A program made the translations under genes and the position numbers. The notes beneath the pieces are model-generated. The model worked only from the letters and a program-made list of their open reading frames with translations, did no database searches and had not been told where the DNA came from. A stretch of DNA of 64,000 nucleotides from Thermosulfuriphilus ammonigenes (lineage in GTDB: Bacteria; Desulfobacterota; Thermodesulfobacteria; Thermodesulfobacteriales; ST65): positions 1,666,576 through 1,730,575 of the forward strand of contig NZ_CP048877.1 in assembly GCF_011207455.1 (NCBI RefSeq), given 5' to 3'. Every line of letters starts with the position of its first letter. The first letter of the stretch is position 1. Of the stretch, positions 17,980-27,609 are shown piece by piece.

Positions 17980-18861
17980 TTAAAGGCCGGCCTTTGAGGT
18001 GGCCTCAATGCACTTTATAACCGGGGTGTAGTCTAGAGGTTCGCTCCAGCCGGCAATCTTGGCGGCTTTGGCGGCCGGTTCCTCAGGGCCCATACTCAGC
18101 AGGGCCTTTTTGACGGCCGCAGAAAGTTCTTTATCTACAAAAGGAAAGGTGAAAAAGGGCCATTCGGGATAGAGCCTGGTAGACCTGACGAAGGGAAAAT
18201 CATCTTTCTTTTGATCAATAATTTTGAAATCAGCCAGCTTTATCTTGCCCTCATCCTGCATTCGCTCCAGGGTATCGGTTCTCACGGTGCCTCCATCAAC
18301 CTGCCCCTTTAACACGGCGTAGACAACATTGTCGTGGGTCTTGCCGACCATTATTTTACCTAAGTCTGTTTTGGGATTAAGGCCTTTTTGCAGGAAGTGA
18401 TAAAAGGCCATGTGGGCCCCGCCAAAAGATTTGAAGTTGACGATCATAAACTTTTTGCCCTTGAAATCGGCCACAGAATTGATGGCACTGTCCTTGCGGA
18501 CAAAGATAACCCCTCCAAACTGATTGAGCTTTTGCCCCATCCGGACATTAATTAAGGTGGCTAGCGGCGTGGCCCCATATTTTTTAAGGTATACGTAGTA
18601 TTGAGGGTTAACAATCAAAAAGTCGATCTTTTGTTTGGCCACCGCTGGTTCGATAGCCTCAAAGGAAAGCGGCCGGAGTTTGATAGTCTTTCCAGTCTGG
18701 GCTGATAGGTACTCGGCCGTCTTCTGCCAGCGTTCTATTGCCTTTCTCTTTCCCCGTTTGGCCAGCACCCCTAAGTAATAGACATCCTTGGCCCAAACCG
18801 GGGCGGTAAAGGAGAAAAGAACCAGTAGGGTAAGGGTGACAGTAAGGAGTCTCTTGATCAT
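17980..18861 (-). CDS. PhnD-like periplasmic substrate-binding protein
   Basis: A 293-residue secreted protein with a cleavable signal peptide (cut probably after APVWA, residue 24) and a phosphate/phosphonate-type periplasmic binding fold: YYLGVLAKRG at the start, a KIDFLIVNPQYYVYLK segment near 88, an FKGKKFMIVNF hinge near 138 and a VLKGQVDGGTVRTD segment near 190. Family members bind phosphonate, phosphite or other small oxyanions for ABC import. No permease or ATPase gene is nearby. Instead, it lies 45 bases behind a chemoreceptor gene on the same strand, so a sensing role as a ligand-presenting protein is likely. GAGGAA precedes the ATG. Confidence 0.85.
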   Translation of the reverse strand: MIKRLLTVTLTLLVLFSFTAPVWAKDVYYLGVLAKRGKRKAIERWQKTAEYLSAQTGKTIKLRPLSFEAIEPAVAKQKIDFLIVNPQYYVYLKKYGATPLATLINVRMGQKLNQFGGVIFVRKDSAINSVADFKGKKFMIVNFKSFGGAHMAFYHFLQKGLNPKTDLGKIMVGKTHDNVVYAVLKGQVDGGTVRTDTLERMQDEGKIKLADFKIIDQKKDDFPFVRSTRLYPEWPFFTFPFVDKELSAAVKKALLSMGPEEPAAKAAKIAGWSEPLDYTPVIKCIEATSKAGL

Positions 18862-18906
18862 CGTTCCTCAAACCTCCTTGATTCAGTTTCTAGCTCCCAT
18901 CGGTCT

Positions 18907-20817
18907 TTAGACCTTGAACTGGGAGACGATCTCCTTCATCTGTTGAGACAATTCGGCCAGCTTCTGGCTGTGTTCGCGGATAAGGCTCATGCTTTCTTTG
19001 GCCAGATGGCTGGCTTCTTTCATTTCTGGGATCAGTTTGGCTAGGGTATCCCCCTGTTGGCTCATCTCGGTGGCACTATCGCCAATGGCTGAAACCGTGG
19101 CCGTCTGTTCCTCTACGGCCGCGGCTATAGTGCCGGAGATGTCGTTGATCTGGGAGATAATTTCGGCGATCTCCCTGGTGGATTGAATGACCTTGCCTGT
19201 GGCCTCTTGAATGGCCTGGATTCTTTGACCAATACTTTCGGTGGCCTGTCCAGTTTGTTTGGCCAACTCCTTGACCTCGCCGGCAACTACAGCGAAACCC
19301 TTGCCGGCCTCCCCGGCCCGGGCCGCCTCAATGGTGGCGTTTAGGGCCAGGAGGTTGGTCTGCTCAGCAATGGAGGTGATAAAATTAAGAACCTCGCCGA
19401 TTTCTTGAGAACCTTGATCCAGCTCAGCAATGATCTGACTGACTCCCTCTATCTTTTCTTGAGCTGTCTGGGCTACTTGAGCGGCTGAAGTCGTCTGGGT
19501 GGAGATCTCGGTGATGGCCTTTTCCATCTCGGCAATCATTCCGTGGACCTCATCGGCCCTTTTGGCCACGGTCTGACTGACTTCGGCAATGTTACTGGTG
19601 CGGCCATGAACCAGGCGACATCCCTGGCTAAGACTGCCTGAGGTCTGATCCAGATCCCCGGCGGCGACTTCAAGAACATTGGTCTGTTCCTTAACCCGGC
19701 CAATGAGGCGACGCAGCTTGTCCAAAAAGAGATTAAAGGCTGCGGCCAGTCGGCCCATCTCATCGCCACCGACTACCGGTAGCTCCTTGGTGAGGTCGCC
19801 TTCGCCCTGAGCAATGTCGGTCATGCGATCGACCACCTGGCGAAGATAACGACTGAGCTGCCAGGAGACAGCCAGGGCAAAGGCCATAACCACTAGGAAG
19901 CTGATCCCTACCACCAGGAGAGAGCGCATCATGGTTCCCCGGGCCAGGGCCTCAAGGGCGGAAAGGTCTCGAGAAACCACGAGGGCCCCCAGGGTTTTCC
20001 CGCCATATCCTTTAAGCGGGAATCCTCCCAGACCAAGATCTTTGTCTCGAATGATGGTTTCCTCTTTAAGAGTCTTCTGGAGAAATGAAGCCGGAACAAA
20101 GGAGGCCAGGGTTTGGTTTGTTGCTGCAGCCAGAAACATGTCTCCCACTTTGGCTTTAAAGGATGCCCTGGTGATTACGGCGGCCGCCTCCGGAGTAATA
20201 AAGGCTCCTATCTCTTGGCCACTTCCGCGGGCCAGTTTGAGGACCACCTTAAGGGGGATACTGGCCTCAACACTCCCCACGTACTCTCCATCCCAAAAAA
20301 TGGGAGCGATAGCCCGGAGGGCCAATCCGCCTCGGCCTGGCTCGATCCCCGTCAAGAGTTTTTTGGTTTGAATAACATCGACGACCATCTGCCGGAATCC
20401 TTTAAGGTCGTCTCCGTACTTTTGGGGCTTCCAGGTTCGAAGGAAGGATCGTCCATCAGGGGTATGAAAGTGGAGAAAGAACTCCAGCCCGGAACTCTTT
20501 TGGGCCTGTTTGACAATAGGCAGGGCTATTTGAAGGAGCTGTTCCCGATTGGTAAGCCCCAGGGCCTCTTTTACCCCGTCAAGGGCGGCCACGGAGCTGG
20601 CTAACATGGTCTCTGTGGCTAAGGTCTGGTTGATAATTTTCCGGGTATTATCTAGGGCGTCTCGAACCCCTTCCTCGGCAGTTACAGAAATTAGCTTCTC
20701 CGAAGCCCCTTGCGAATGCCAGATGAAGACTCCGGAGAAGAAAAGGACTCCCAAGAGAAAAGGTAAAAGAATCTTGTACCTAATAGACAGATCCTTCCAG
20801 CGAAGATTAGCAGCCAT
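18907..20817 (-). CDS. Methyl-accepting chemotaxis protein
   Basis: A 636-residue transmembrane chemoreceptor. It has an N-terminal helix (about 15-32), a large periplasmic Cache-type sensor (about 45-290; [14 protein letters not shown] and [18 protein letters not shown] are typical of the dCache_3/DUF group), a second helix (295-318), a HAMP linker (316-370) and a cytoplasmic helical hairpin. The tip carries the near-invariant [16 protein letters not shown] and [15 protein letters not shown]. It should pass ligand signals to CheA/CheW, which are not in this window. A PhnD-like binding protein gene follows, and may deliver its ligand. Confidence 0.95.
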   Translation of the reverse strand: MAANLRWKDLSIRYKILLPFLLGVLFFSGVFIWHSQGASEKLISVTAEEGVRDALDNTRKIINQTLATETMLASSVAALDGVKEALGLTNREQLLQIALPIVKQAQKSSGLEFFLHFHTPDGRSFLRTWKPQKYGDDLKGFRQMVVDVIQTKKLLTGIEPGRGGLALRAIAPIFWDGEYVGSVEASIPLKVVLKLARGSGQEIGAFITPEAAAVITRASFKAKVGDMFLAAATNQTLASFVPASFLQKTLKEETIIRDKDLGLGGFPLKGYGGKTLGALVVSRDLSALEALARGTMMRSLLVVGISFLVVMAFALAVSWQLSRYLRQVVDRMTDIAQGEGDLTKELPVVGGDEMGRLAAAFNLFLDKLRRLIGRVKEQTNVLEVAAGDLDQTSGSLSQGCRLVHGRTSNIAEVSQTVAKRADEVHGMIAEMEKAITEISTQTTSAAQVAQTAQEKIEGVSQIIAELDQGSQEIGEVLNFITSIAEQTNLLALNATIEAARAGEAGKGFAVVAGEVKELAKQTGQATESIGQRIQAIQEATGKVIQSTREIAEIISQINDISGTIAAAVEEQTATVSAIGDSATEMSQQGDTLAKLIPEMKEASHLAKESMSLIREHSQKLAELSQQMKEIVSQFKV

Positions 20818-21041
20818 ATGCTCTCCCTCCTGAAAAAACGGTGAATAGAAATAAAAAAAAGAATTTTAGAAAACTTTTTAATAACTTTTTGTGTATTCCA
20901 GTTAATTTAACGGCTTTAGTCGGGAAAATCTTAAATATTATTCCTTTTGGGCTTAAAGTAAGCTTTTCCTCCTTGGCCTTGATAGAGGGGAGAACAAAGG
21001 TTAAAGAGGGGATGCAAATTAATGTCCGGAGGCATCCAAAA

Positions 21042-22991
21042 ATGTTACGAATCGACCTTTCCCAGGAAGAGCTAAGCCAGGAGCAGCTAAGGGAGCTTGA
21101 AGCTATGTGGCGGCGCTGCGCCCGGAGAATTATACTGGCTACTACCCTGGCCGGCTGTGGTCATCCCGGAGGCTCTCTTTCTTCATTGCACCTTCTTTTG
21201 ATGAGTTATGCCATTATGCGTCATGATCCTCAGCAGCCGCGTCATCCGGCTCGGGATCGCCTTCTGGTCAGCCATGGCCACATCTCTCCGGCGGTCTATA
21301 GTGTTTTGGTGGAGTATGGGTATGCCTCCGAGGAGGCCTTTCTTATGGAGTTTCGCCGGGCCGGTTCAGCCTTTGCCGGCCACGTAGAACAGACTGTGCC
21401 CGGGGTAGAATGGAATACCGGAAATCTGGGGCAAGGCCTTTCGGCCGCCTGTGGTATGGCTCTTTCTCTTAAACTCAAAGGCCTCAAGGACAGGCGGGTC
21501 CTTTGTCTTATGGGCGATGGTGAGCAACAAAAGGGTCAGGTCATTGAGGCCCGGCGTTTCGCCGTTAAGTTTGACCTGGACAACCTCATGGTCATCGTTG
21601 ACCGAAATCATCTCCAGATAGGTGGTGATACCGATCTTATCATCCCCCAATCAATAAGAGATGAATATCGGGCCACCTTTTGGAACGTGATCTATCTCTG
21701 TGATGGCCACGACTTTGCCGCTATTTACCGGGCCCTGCGCCGGGCTTGGCTTAAAGAGGTGGAAAATCCTGCCCGTCCCACGGCCATTTTGGCCCGGACG
21801 GTAATGGGCAAGGGTATTTCCTTTATGGAGAATGTGGCCCGCTGGCACGGAGAGGCCCTCAAGCCGGATATGGCCAGGGAGGCCTTAAAGGAGTTGGGAT
21901 ACGATGAAGACATTGAGGCCCTTTTTGAACGCCGTAAGGCCTACGTTAACTTCGTAAAACCTTTTGATGTTGAGGTTGACTATCCGGATATAGATCCTGG
22001 TCAGCCTGTGGTTTATGGCCCGGAGGTTAAATTAGATAACCGTTCGGCCTATGGTAAGGCCTTAAGGAGCTTGGCAGAGATCAACAACCTTCCGGGAGAA
22101 AGGCCCAAAATTTTAGGGTTTTCTTGCGATCTTGAAGGATCCGTAAAGATGACAGCCTTTAAAGAGTGGTCGCCAGAGGCCTTTTTTGAATCCGGAATCC
22201 AGGAGCATCACGCCGCGGCTGCTGCCGGAGCCGCTTCCCGGGAGGGATTTGCGGTCTTTTTTTCTACCTTTGGAGTTTTTGCCGTCTGTGAGACTTATAA
22301 CCAACAGCGTCTAAACGATCTTAATCACACCCATCTCAAGGTTGTGGCCACCCACCTGGGGCTTGATGTCGGTGAGGATGGTCCGACCCATCAGTGTCTA
22401 GATTACCTGGGTCTTCTCCAGAATCTCTTTGGTTTTTCCATATTTTTGCCTGCTGATCCCAACCAGACCGACCGTATTATCCGTTATGTAGCTACCCATC
22501 CTGGTAACTTCTTTGTAGGTATGGGGCGTTCTAAGACTCCCATTATCCTTGATGAAGAAGGCCGGCCCTTCTTTGGGGAAGATTACCGTTTTGAGCCCGG
22601 CCGGGCCGACTGGATCCGACGGGGCGATGACGGAACCTTTATCTGTTTTGGGCCGCTAGTCTCCCGGGCCCTTGAAGCCCGTGAGATCCTGGCGAAAGAG
22701 GGGCTATCTATCGGAGTTCTCAATATGGCCTCCTTCCGGCCGCTGGACACCCGGGCCATCCTTGATGCCGCTCTTGTTGGCCCTATCGTCACCGCTGAGG
22801 ATCACGTGGTGGATACAGGGCTTGGGGCGGCGGTGGCTAGGGTTTTAGTCGATGCCGGAGTGGTCGTTCCCTTCCGGCGCTGTGGGGTTTCAACCTACGG
22901 CTCAAGCGGAAAGCCAGATGATCTTTATCGCCGCCAAGGGCTCGACCCTCAATCCCTGGCCCAAAAGATGAAGGAGCTCATTAAGGGATGA
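21042..22991 (+). CDS. tkt: Transketolase
   Basis: Thiamine-diphosphate enzyme that moves two-carbon units between sugar phosphates in the non-oxidative pentose phosphate pathway. The 649 residues hold the TPP domain (GCGHPGGSLSS near 39, GNLGQGLS near 129, the GDGEQQKGQ metal/TPP motif near 157) and the pyrimidine domain (ESGIQEHHAAAAAGAA near 385), plus the C-terminal domain. I chose ATG 21042 because GGAGG lies nine bases before it and the frame upstream codes for unlikely, Lys/Phe/Asn-rich residues. It is the first gene of the Kdo/Lpt cluster and overlaps kdsA by ATGA, tying pentose phosphate supply (a source of arabinose-5-phosphate) to Kdo synthesis. Confidence 0.93.
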   Translation: MLRIDLSQEELSQEQLRELEAMWRRCARRIILATTLAGCGHPGGSLSSLHLLLMSYAIMRHDPQQPRHPARDRLLVSHGHISPAVYSVLVEYGYASEEAFLMEFRRAGSAFAGHVEQTVPGVEWNTGNLGQGLSAACGMALSLKLKGLKDRRVLCLMGDGEQQKGQVIEARRFAVKFDLDNLMVIVDRNHLQIGGDTDLIIPQSIRDEYRATFWNVIYLCDGHDFAAIYRALRRAWLKEVENPARPTAILARTVMGKGISFMENVARWHGEALKPDMAREALKELGYDEDIEALFERRKAYVNFVKPFDVEVDYPDIDPGQPVVYGPEVKLDNRSAYGKALRSLAEINNLPGERPKILGFSCDLEGSVKMTAFKEWSPEAFFESGIQEHHAAAAAGAASREGFAVFFSTFGVFAVCETYNQQRLNDLNHTHLKVVATHLGLDVGEDGPTHQCLDYLGLLQNLFGFSIFLPADPNQTDRIIRYVATHPGNFFVGMGRSKTPIILDEEGRPFFGEDYRFEPGRADWIRRGDDGTFICFGPLVSRALEAREILAKEGLSIGVLNMASFRPLDTRAILDAALVGPIVTAEDHVVDTGLGAAVARVLVDAGVVVPFRRCGVSTYGSSGKPDDLYRRQGLDPQSLAQKMKELIKG

Positions 22992-23818
22992 AGGCCATAA
23001 GAATCGGTCCTCTGAACTTTGATCCTAAAGGGCCGCCTCTCCTTGTCGCCGGCCCTTGTGTCCTGGAAGAACTCGACCTGGCCATTCGGATCGCCCTTTT
23101 TATGAAGGAGGCCGCCGAGAGAACGGGTTTTCTTTATGTCTTCAAGGCCTCCTTTGACAAGGCGAATCGCACCAGCCTTTCCTCCTATAGAGGGCCGGGG
23201 TTTGAGGAAGGCCTTAAGATGCTGGCCCGGATCAAAGAGGTGGCCGGTGTCCCTGTGCTTTCGGATATCCATGAGTCATGGCAGGCTGAAGCCGCGGCGG
23301 AGGTTCTAGACGCCATCCAGATTCCGGCCTTTTTGTGTCGTCAAACTGATCTTATCCTGGCTGCCGCCAGGACCAAGAAGGCTGTAAACATCAAGAAAGG
23401 CCAGTTTATGGCCCCTTGGGATATGCGCTACGCCCTGGAGAAGGCGATCTCTGTAGGAAATGAGAACCTTTTTCTTACCGAAAGGGGAGTGAGTTTCGGC
23501 TATCGTAACTTGGTGGTGGATATGAGAACCTTCGCCATCATGGCCCGATTTGGCTATCCGGTTATCTTTGACGCCACCCACAGCGTTCAGCTACCAGGTG
23601 GTGGAGAAGGGAGAAGCGGGGGCGAGAGGGAGTTTGTAGCTCCTTTGGCCCGGGCGGCTGTGGCGGCCGGTGCCCATGGAGTTTTTATGGAAGTCCACGA
23701 GAATCCAGAAAGAGCCCGCTGCGATGGGCCCAACTCACTTTCCCTCTATCAAGCAGCCAGACTTCTTGAAGACCTGGCCCGGATCTACAGCTTGCGAGAT
23801 GATTTTCTATCCCTCTGA
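22988..23818 (+). CDS. kdsA: Kdo-8-phosphate synthase
   Basis: Condenses phosphoenolpyruvate with arabinose-5-phosphate to Kdo-8-phosphate, the first committed step to the inner-core sugar of lipopolysaccharide. The 276-residue barrel protein shows VAGPCV near 20, FKASFDKANRTS near 52 and the substrate-binding VNIKKGQFMAPWDM segment near 138. FDATHSVQLPGG lies near 197. The N in VNIKKGQF is typical of metal-independent enzymes, whereas the metal-dependent class has Cys in AGPC (present here) and other ligands, so the class should be checked. Its ATG overlaps the transketolase stop. Confidence 0.95.
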   Translation: MKAIRIGPLNFDPKGPPLLVAGPCVLEELDLAIRIALFMKEAAERTGFLYVFKASFDKANRTSLSSYRGPGFEEGLKMLARIKEVAGVPVLSDIHESWQAEAAAEVLDAIQIPAFLCRQTDLILAAARTKKAVNIKKGQFMAPWDMRYALEKAISVGNENLFLTERGVSFGYRNLVVDMRTFAIMARFGYPVIFDATHSVQLPGGGEGRSGGEREFVAPLARAAVAAGAHGVFMEVHENPERARCDGPNSLSLYQAARLLEDLARIYSLRDDFLSL

Positions 23819-24353
23819 AATACTCAAGCGGGCGGAGAATGTTCGCCTTCTCCTTCTTGATGTGGATGGTGTTCTCACCGATGGGCAGATTGTGGTTGCG
23901 GCTGATGGCAGTGAGATAAAGAGCTTTTGTGTCCATGACGGCATGGGAATTAAGCTGCTTCAGATGGCCGGGATAGAAGTGGCGGTTCTCACCAGCCGGA
24001 TAAGCCCCCCCTTGGCTCATCGGGCCAGAGAACTTGGTATTAAGACCGTCATCCAGGGGAGTCTTCATAAGCTGGAACTGTATCTTGAGCTACTTCGAGA
24101 AAAGGGCCTCAAAGATTATCAGGTAGCCTACATGGGAGATGACTGGATAGATCTTCCGGTCTTAAAAAGGGTAGGGCTGGCGGTTAGCGTGCCTGGTGCC
24201 TGGCCTCCTGTTAAGGAGTATGTCCATTATGTCACCAATCTTCCTGGAGGCCATGGGGCAGTAAGAGAGGTGTGTGATCTTATCTTAAAGGCCCAGAAAA
24301 AGTGGGAGGAGATCTTGCAATGCTTTCTCGCTTCAGAGTTGTCTTGCTTTTGA
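23799..24353 (+). CDS. kdsC: Kdo-8-phosphate phosphatase (HAD family)
   Basis: Removes the phosphate from Kdo-8-phosphate. The 184-residue protein has the HAD motifs LLLLDVDGVLTDG (nucleophile D near 22), VAVLTSR (near 69), the KdsC-type lysine in GSLHKLE (near 94) and YMGDDWIDLPVL (near 117). I start it at ATG 23799, which gives the family length; upstream in the frame lies the kdsA coding region. The gene overlaps kdsA by 20 bases and lptC by 34, so translation is probably coupled. Confidence 0.92.
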   Translation: MIFYPSEILKRAENVRLLLLDVDGVLTDGQIVVAADGSEIKSFCVHDGMGIKLLQMAGIEVAVLTSRISPPLAHRARELGIKTVIQGSLHKLELYLELLREKGLKDYQVAYMGDDWIDLPVLKRVGLAVSVPGAWPPVKEYVHYVTNLPGGHGAVREVCDLILKAQKKWEEILQCFLASELSCF

Positions 24354-24856
24354 TGCTGGCCTTTGCCCTTTCGGCCTGCGCTACGTCTCAAGAAAGGCCT
24401 CCTTCCCCTCCTTCGGAGGAAGAGACCCCAGATCTCATCCTCAAAGATGTAGAGTTTGTCGAATATCAAGGGCCAAAACCCGGATACGTGGTTCTGGCGG
24501 CCGAAGCCAGCCTAATAGAAGATGAAGACCGCCTTTTTTTAAAAGAGGTGAGGATAAGGGAGATCAAGCCTACCCAAAAGGGCCTTTATGTTCGGGGAGA
24601 TCGGGGCTGGTATGATCTTAAAGAAGGACGGCTTTTTTTGGAGGGTTCGGTAGTGATAAAGACCAGAAACCGGGGAGTCTTAGAGACCCAAAGCCTTCTC
24701 TATCTTTCCCGTCAAGATGAATTGGTAGGGGAGGAAGAAGTCCTCATCAAAGGAGAAGGGACGACTATCCGGGGAATTGGTTTTGTTTATGAAATTAAAA
24801 AAGGAAGGCTTAAGGTATGCCAGAAGGTGGAGTTGATCGGTCAAGATTTTATTTGA
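24320..24856 (+). CDS. lptC: LPS transport protein LptC
   Basis: LptC links the inner-membrane LptBFG transporter to LptA in the periplasmic bridge that carries lipopolysaccharide outwards. The 178-residue protein has an N-terminal hydrophobic segment with a lipobox (LSAC, cysteine near 20), unlike the uncleaved anchor of the E. coli protein, then the jellyroll beta repeat region (VEFVEYQ..., VRGDRGWYDL, LFLEGSVVIKT, LETQSLLYL). ATG 24320 is preceded by GGAGGAG. It overlaps kdsC and lptA. lptF and lptG are not in the window. Confidence 0.85.
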   Translation: MLSRFRVVLLLMLAFALSACATSQERPPSPPSEEETPDLILKDVEFVEYQGPKPGYVVLAAEASLIEDEDRLFLKEVRIREIKPTQKGLYVRGDRGWYDLKEGRLFLEGSVVIKTRNRGVLETQSLLYLSRQDELVGEEEVLIKGEGTTIRGIGFVYEIKKGRLKVCQKVELIGQDFI

Positions 24857-25338
24857 ATCGGCTGGCTATTGGCCTAGGTGTTTTTTGGGTTCTTATGGCC
24901 TTTTTCCCGGTAGCTCTCCAGGCTGGGGCTCCCGTTAAGATCACCAGCGACCAGTTAGAGTCTCTCGATGACAAACAGATGATCATCTTCACCGGCCACG
25001 TGGTGGCCAAAAAGGAAAATCTTACTGTCTATGCCGACAAGCTAGTGGTTTACTACCGTCCGGTTAAAACCGATAAAGGGATACGGAAGAAGGTCTACAA
25101 GATGGTAGCCTTGGGAAACGTCAAAATAGTGCAGCAGAATTCCTGGGTGGCTACCGGTGGAGTGGCCACCTACTTTCGCCAGGAGGAAAAGGTTGTCCTG
25201 GAGGACAACCCCCAGGTGGTAAAAGGGGGGAACGTCGTCCGGGGCAAAAAAATCACCCTCTTTCTCAACGAAGACCGAAGCTTGGTTGAGGCCGCCCCTG
25301 GCAAGAAGGTGGAGGCCATCGTTTATCCCGAAGAATGA
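24817..25338 (+). CDS. lptA: LPS transport periplasmic protein LptA
   Basis: Periplasmic jellyroll protein that forms the bridge for lipopolysaccharide between LptC and LptD. The 173 residues have a signal peptide (about 1-37, ending VALQAGA) and the OstA/LptA core: PVKITSDQLESLDDKQMIIF, GHVVAKKENLTVYADKLVVYY, MVALGNVKIVQ and VVLEDNPQVVKGGN. AAGG lies just before the ATG, and the first 40 bases lie within lptC. It is followed one base later by lptB. Confidence 0.9.
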   Translation: MPEGGVDRSRFYLNRLAIGLGVFWVLMAFFPVALQAGAPVKITSDQLESLDDKQMIIFTGHVVAKKENLTVYADKLVVYYRPVKTDKGIRKKVYKMVALGNVKIVQQNSWVATGGVATYFRQEEKVVLEDNPQVVKGGNVVRGKKITLFLNEDRSLVEAAPGKKVEAIVYPEE

Positions 25339-25339
25339 A

Positions 25340-26068
25340 ATGCAGGCCGATCATCTTCAGGCCCAGGGTTTGGTTAAGGAGTATCACCGGCGGCGTGTGG
25401 TCGATGGGGTGGATCTTTCCGTCTCCCGGGGGGAGATAGTTGGCCTCCTCGGACCAAATGGGGCCGGCAAAACAACCACCTTCTATATGGTTGCCGGCCT
25501 TATTCGTCCTGACAGCGGACGGGTTTTTCTTGATGAGGAGGAAATCACGCACTTTCCCATGCATCGGAGGGCCAGGCTGGGAATTACCTATCTTCCGCAG
25601 GAGGCTTCTATCTTTCGCAAGCTTACAGTGATGGAGAATGTTCTGGCCATTCTGGAAAGAAGGGGCCTTTCCCGGCGGGAGTGTCGGCGCAGGGCCGAAC
25701 AACTGGTGGCCGAATTTGGTCTGGAACACGTGGCCACTCAGAAGGGCTATCAGCTTTCCGGTGGAGAAAGAAGACGGGTTGAGATCATGAGGGCCCTGGC
25801 CACTGACCCGAGTTTTGTTCTTCTGGACGAGCCCTTCGCCGGTATCGATCCTCTGGCTGTGGCCGATCTCCAGGGTCTTATCCGGGAACTTAAGGAACGG
25901 GACTTGGGAGTCATTATCTCTGACCACAATGTTCGGGAAACCTTGACGGTCTGTGACCGCGCCTATATTGTAAGTCAAGGAAAGATCATTGAAGAAGGCA
26001 CCCCTTACGAGATTGCCCGGAGCGAAAGGGCCCGTAAGTTCTATCTGGGTGAAGGTTTTAGCCTCTAG
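25340..26068 (+). CDS. lptB: LPS export ABC ATPase LptB
   Basis: ATPase that powers extraction of lipopolysaccharide from the inner membrane with LptF and LptG. The 242 residues show Walker A GPNGAGKTT (near 39), the Q-loop LPQEASIFRKLTV (near 87), the signature LSGGERRRVEIMRAL (near 141), Walker B FVLLDEPFAGIDP (near 162) and the H-loop histidine in ISDHNVRE. The LptB-type C-terminus (ARKFYLGEGFSL) is intact. I start it at ATG 25340, one base after the lptA stop. rpoN follows two bases after its stop, the order seen in many proteobacteria. Confidence 0.96.
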   Translation: MQADHLQAQGLVKEYHRRRVVDGVDLSVSRGEIVGLLGPNGAGKTTTFYMVAGLIRPDSGRVFLDEEEITHFPMHRRARLGITYLPQEASIFRKLTVMENVLAILERRGLSRRECRRRAEQLVAEFGLEHVATQKGYQLSGGERRRVEIMRALATDPSFVLLDEPFAGIDPLAVADLQGLIRELKERDLGVIISDHNVRETLTVCDRAYIVSQGKIIEEGTPYEIARSERARKFYLGEGFSL

Positions 26069-26070
26069 AC

Positions 26071-27540
26071 ATGGCCCTTGAACTTAGACAACATCTCAAA
26101 CTGACCCAACAGTTGGTCATGACTCCCCAGCTGCAGCAGGCTATCAAGCTGTTGCAGCTCTCCCGCCTTGAACTTCAGGAGACCATCGAACAAGAAATAG
26201 AACAAAATCCCCTATTAGAAGATTCTTTAGAAGGCCGGGATGATTTTACCAGTTACTCCGAGGAGGAGCCGGAGCTGGCTGTCCCTGAAGTCTCTCTCTC
26301 TCCGGCCGACGAGGGCCCCTGGGGTGATGAACCAATAAAAGACACCGATTGGAGCGAATACAGTGACTACTTTGATAACGAACGCTCCTCGGCGGTGATG
26401 AGCTTTGCCTACGAGGAAAAGGAGCCTATTTCCTTTGAGGGAAGTGTCTCCGGACCCACCTCCTTGACCTCCCACCTGATGTGGCAGCTTCAGCTCTCAG
26501 ACCTTGAGGAGGTTGATCGTCTTGTGGCCGCCCACATCATTGGCAATCTAGATCCCAATGGCTATCTGGCGGTCCCTATTGAAGATATTGCTCGTGAGAC
26601 AGGGGTCACGGAGGCCAAGGTGCTGGAGGTCCTGGCCAAGGTCCAGGAGTTTGATCCGGTGGGAGTGGCTGCCCGGGATCTCCGGGAATGTCTTCTCATT
26701 CAGATCCGGCATCTTGGTCTAGAGGGTAGCGTGGTAGAAAAGATCGTTCGGGATCATCTGAGATCTCTAGAGCTTAAAAATTATCAGGCCATTGCCCGGG
26801 AGCTAGAGATTCCTCTGGAGGAGGTTGTTCAGGCGGTAGAAGTTATCTCTCAGCTTGAGCCCCGACCGGGCCGCAATTATAGTGGAGAGGCCACTCATTA
26901 TATTGTTCCAGATATCTTTGTTTACAAGGTAGATGATGACTATGTCATTGTCCTCAACGATGAAGGGTTGCCTCGCTTAAGAGTAAGTCCACACTATCGT
27001 CGGCTCCTTCAAGATCCTTCAGTTCCTCTGGAGACCAAACAGTATATTCAAAAAAAGCTCCGATCGGCCCTCTGGTTGATCAAGAGTCTTCATCAGCGGC
27101 AGCGAACCATCTATCGGGTAACCGAATCCATAATGCGTTTCCAACGCGAATTTCTGGACAAGGGGATCGCTTATCTTCGGCCCCTCATCCTCAAGGATGT
27201 GGCTGAAGATGTGGGCATGCATGAATCCACCATCAGCCGGGTGACCACCGGCAAATATGTCCAGACTCCCCAAGGTCTTTTTGAGCTGAAATTTTTCTTC
27301 AACACCGGGATAAACCGGGTTGGGGGAGATCAGGTCTCATCTCAGAGCGTTCGAGAGAGGATAAAACAGATTATTCAGACGGAAGATCCAGCTAAACCTT
27401 TTAGTGACCAAAAGATCGCCAACCTCCTTAAAGAACGCTACGGGATTGAGATCGCCCGGCGGACGGTGGCGAAATATCGAGAAATGATGGGTATCTTGCC
27501 TGCCAGCCGGCGCAAAAAGCCGGCTTTGTCCACCAAATGA
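26071..27540 (+). CDS. rpoN: RNA polymerase sigma-54 factor
   Basis: Alternative sigma factor that needs AAA+ activators to open promoters of the GG-N10-GC type. The 489 residues hold the glutamine-rich activator-binding region I (LTQQLVMTPQLQQAIKLLQLS at the start), an acidic region II (about 55-125), the core-binding domain (130-300), the helix-turn-helix (VAEDVGMHESTISRVTTGK, near 375) and the RpoN box (ARRTVAKYRE, near 467). It lies two bases after lptB and upstream of hpf, ptsN and rapZ, the classic rpoN neighbourhood. Confidence 0.97.
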   Translation: MALELRQHLKLTQQLVMTPQLQQAIKLLQLSRLELQETIEQEIEQNPLLEDSLEGRDDFTSYSEEEPELAVPEVSLSPADEGPWGDEPIKDTDWSEYSDYFDNERSSAVMSFAYEEKEPISFEGSVSGPTSLTSHLMWQLQLSDLEEVDRLVAAHIIGNLDPNGYLAVPIEDIARETGVTEAKVLEVLAKVQEFDPVGVAARDLRECLLIQIRHLGLEGSVVEKIVRDHLRSLELKNYQAIARELEIPLEEVVQAVEVISQLEPRPGRNYSGEATHYIVPDIFVYKVDDDYVIVLNDEGLPRLRVSPHYRRLLQDPSVPLETKQYIQKKLRSALWLIKSLHQRQRTIYRVTESIMRFQREFLDKGIAYLRPLILKDVAEDVGMHESTISRVTTGKYVQTPQGLFELKFFFNTGINRVGGDQVSSQSVRERIKQIIQTEDPAKPFSDQKIANLLKERYGIEIARRTVAKYREMMGILPASRRKKPALSTK

Positions 27541-27609
27541 TGAGCAACCCTTTAGCCGTTGACACCGGCTCGGGCCAGGTGTTATCAAGCCGGCGTAGGA
27601 GGTAAGTCC

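Noticed and set aside
20841-21041. 67-residue N-terminal extension of transketolase
   Set aside because: Extension codes for an atypical Lys/Asn/Phe-rich run, and GGAGG before ATG 21042 fixes a start that gives normal family length.
23670-23798. 43-residue N-terminal extension of kdsC
   Set aside because: It is only the kdsA coding region read in another frame; ATG 23799 gives the usual KdsC length.
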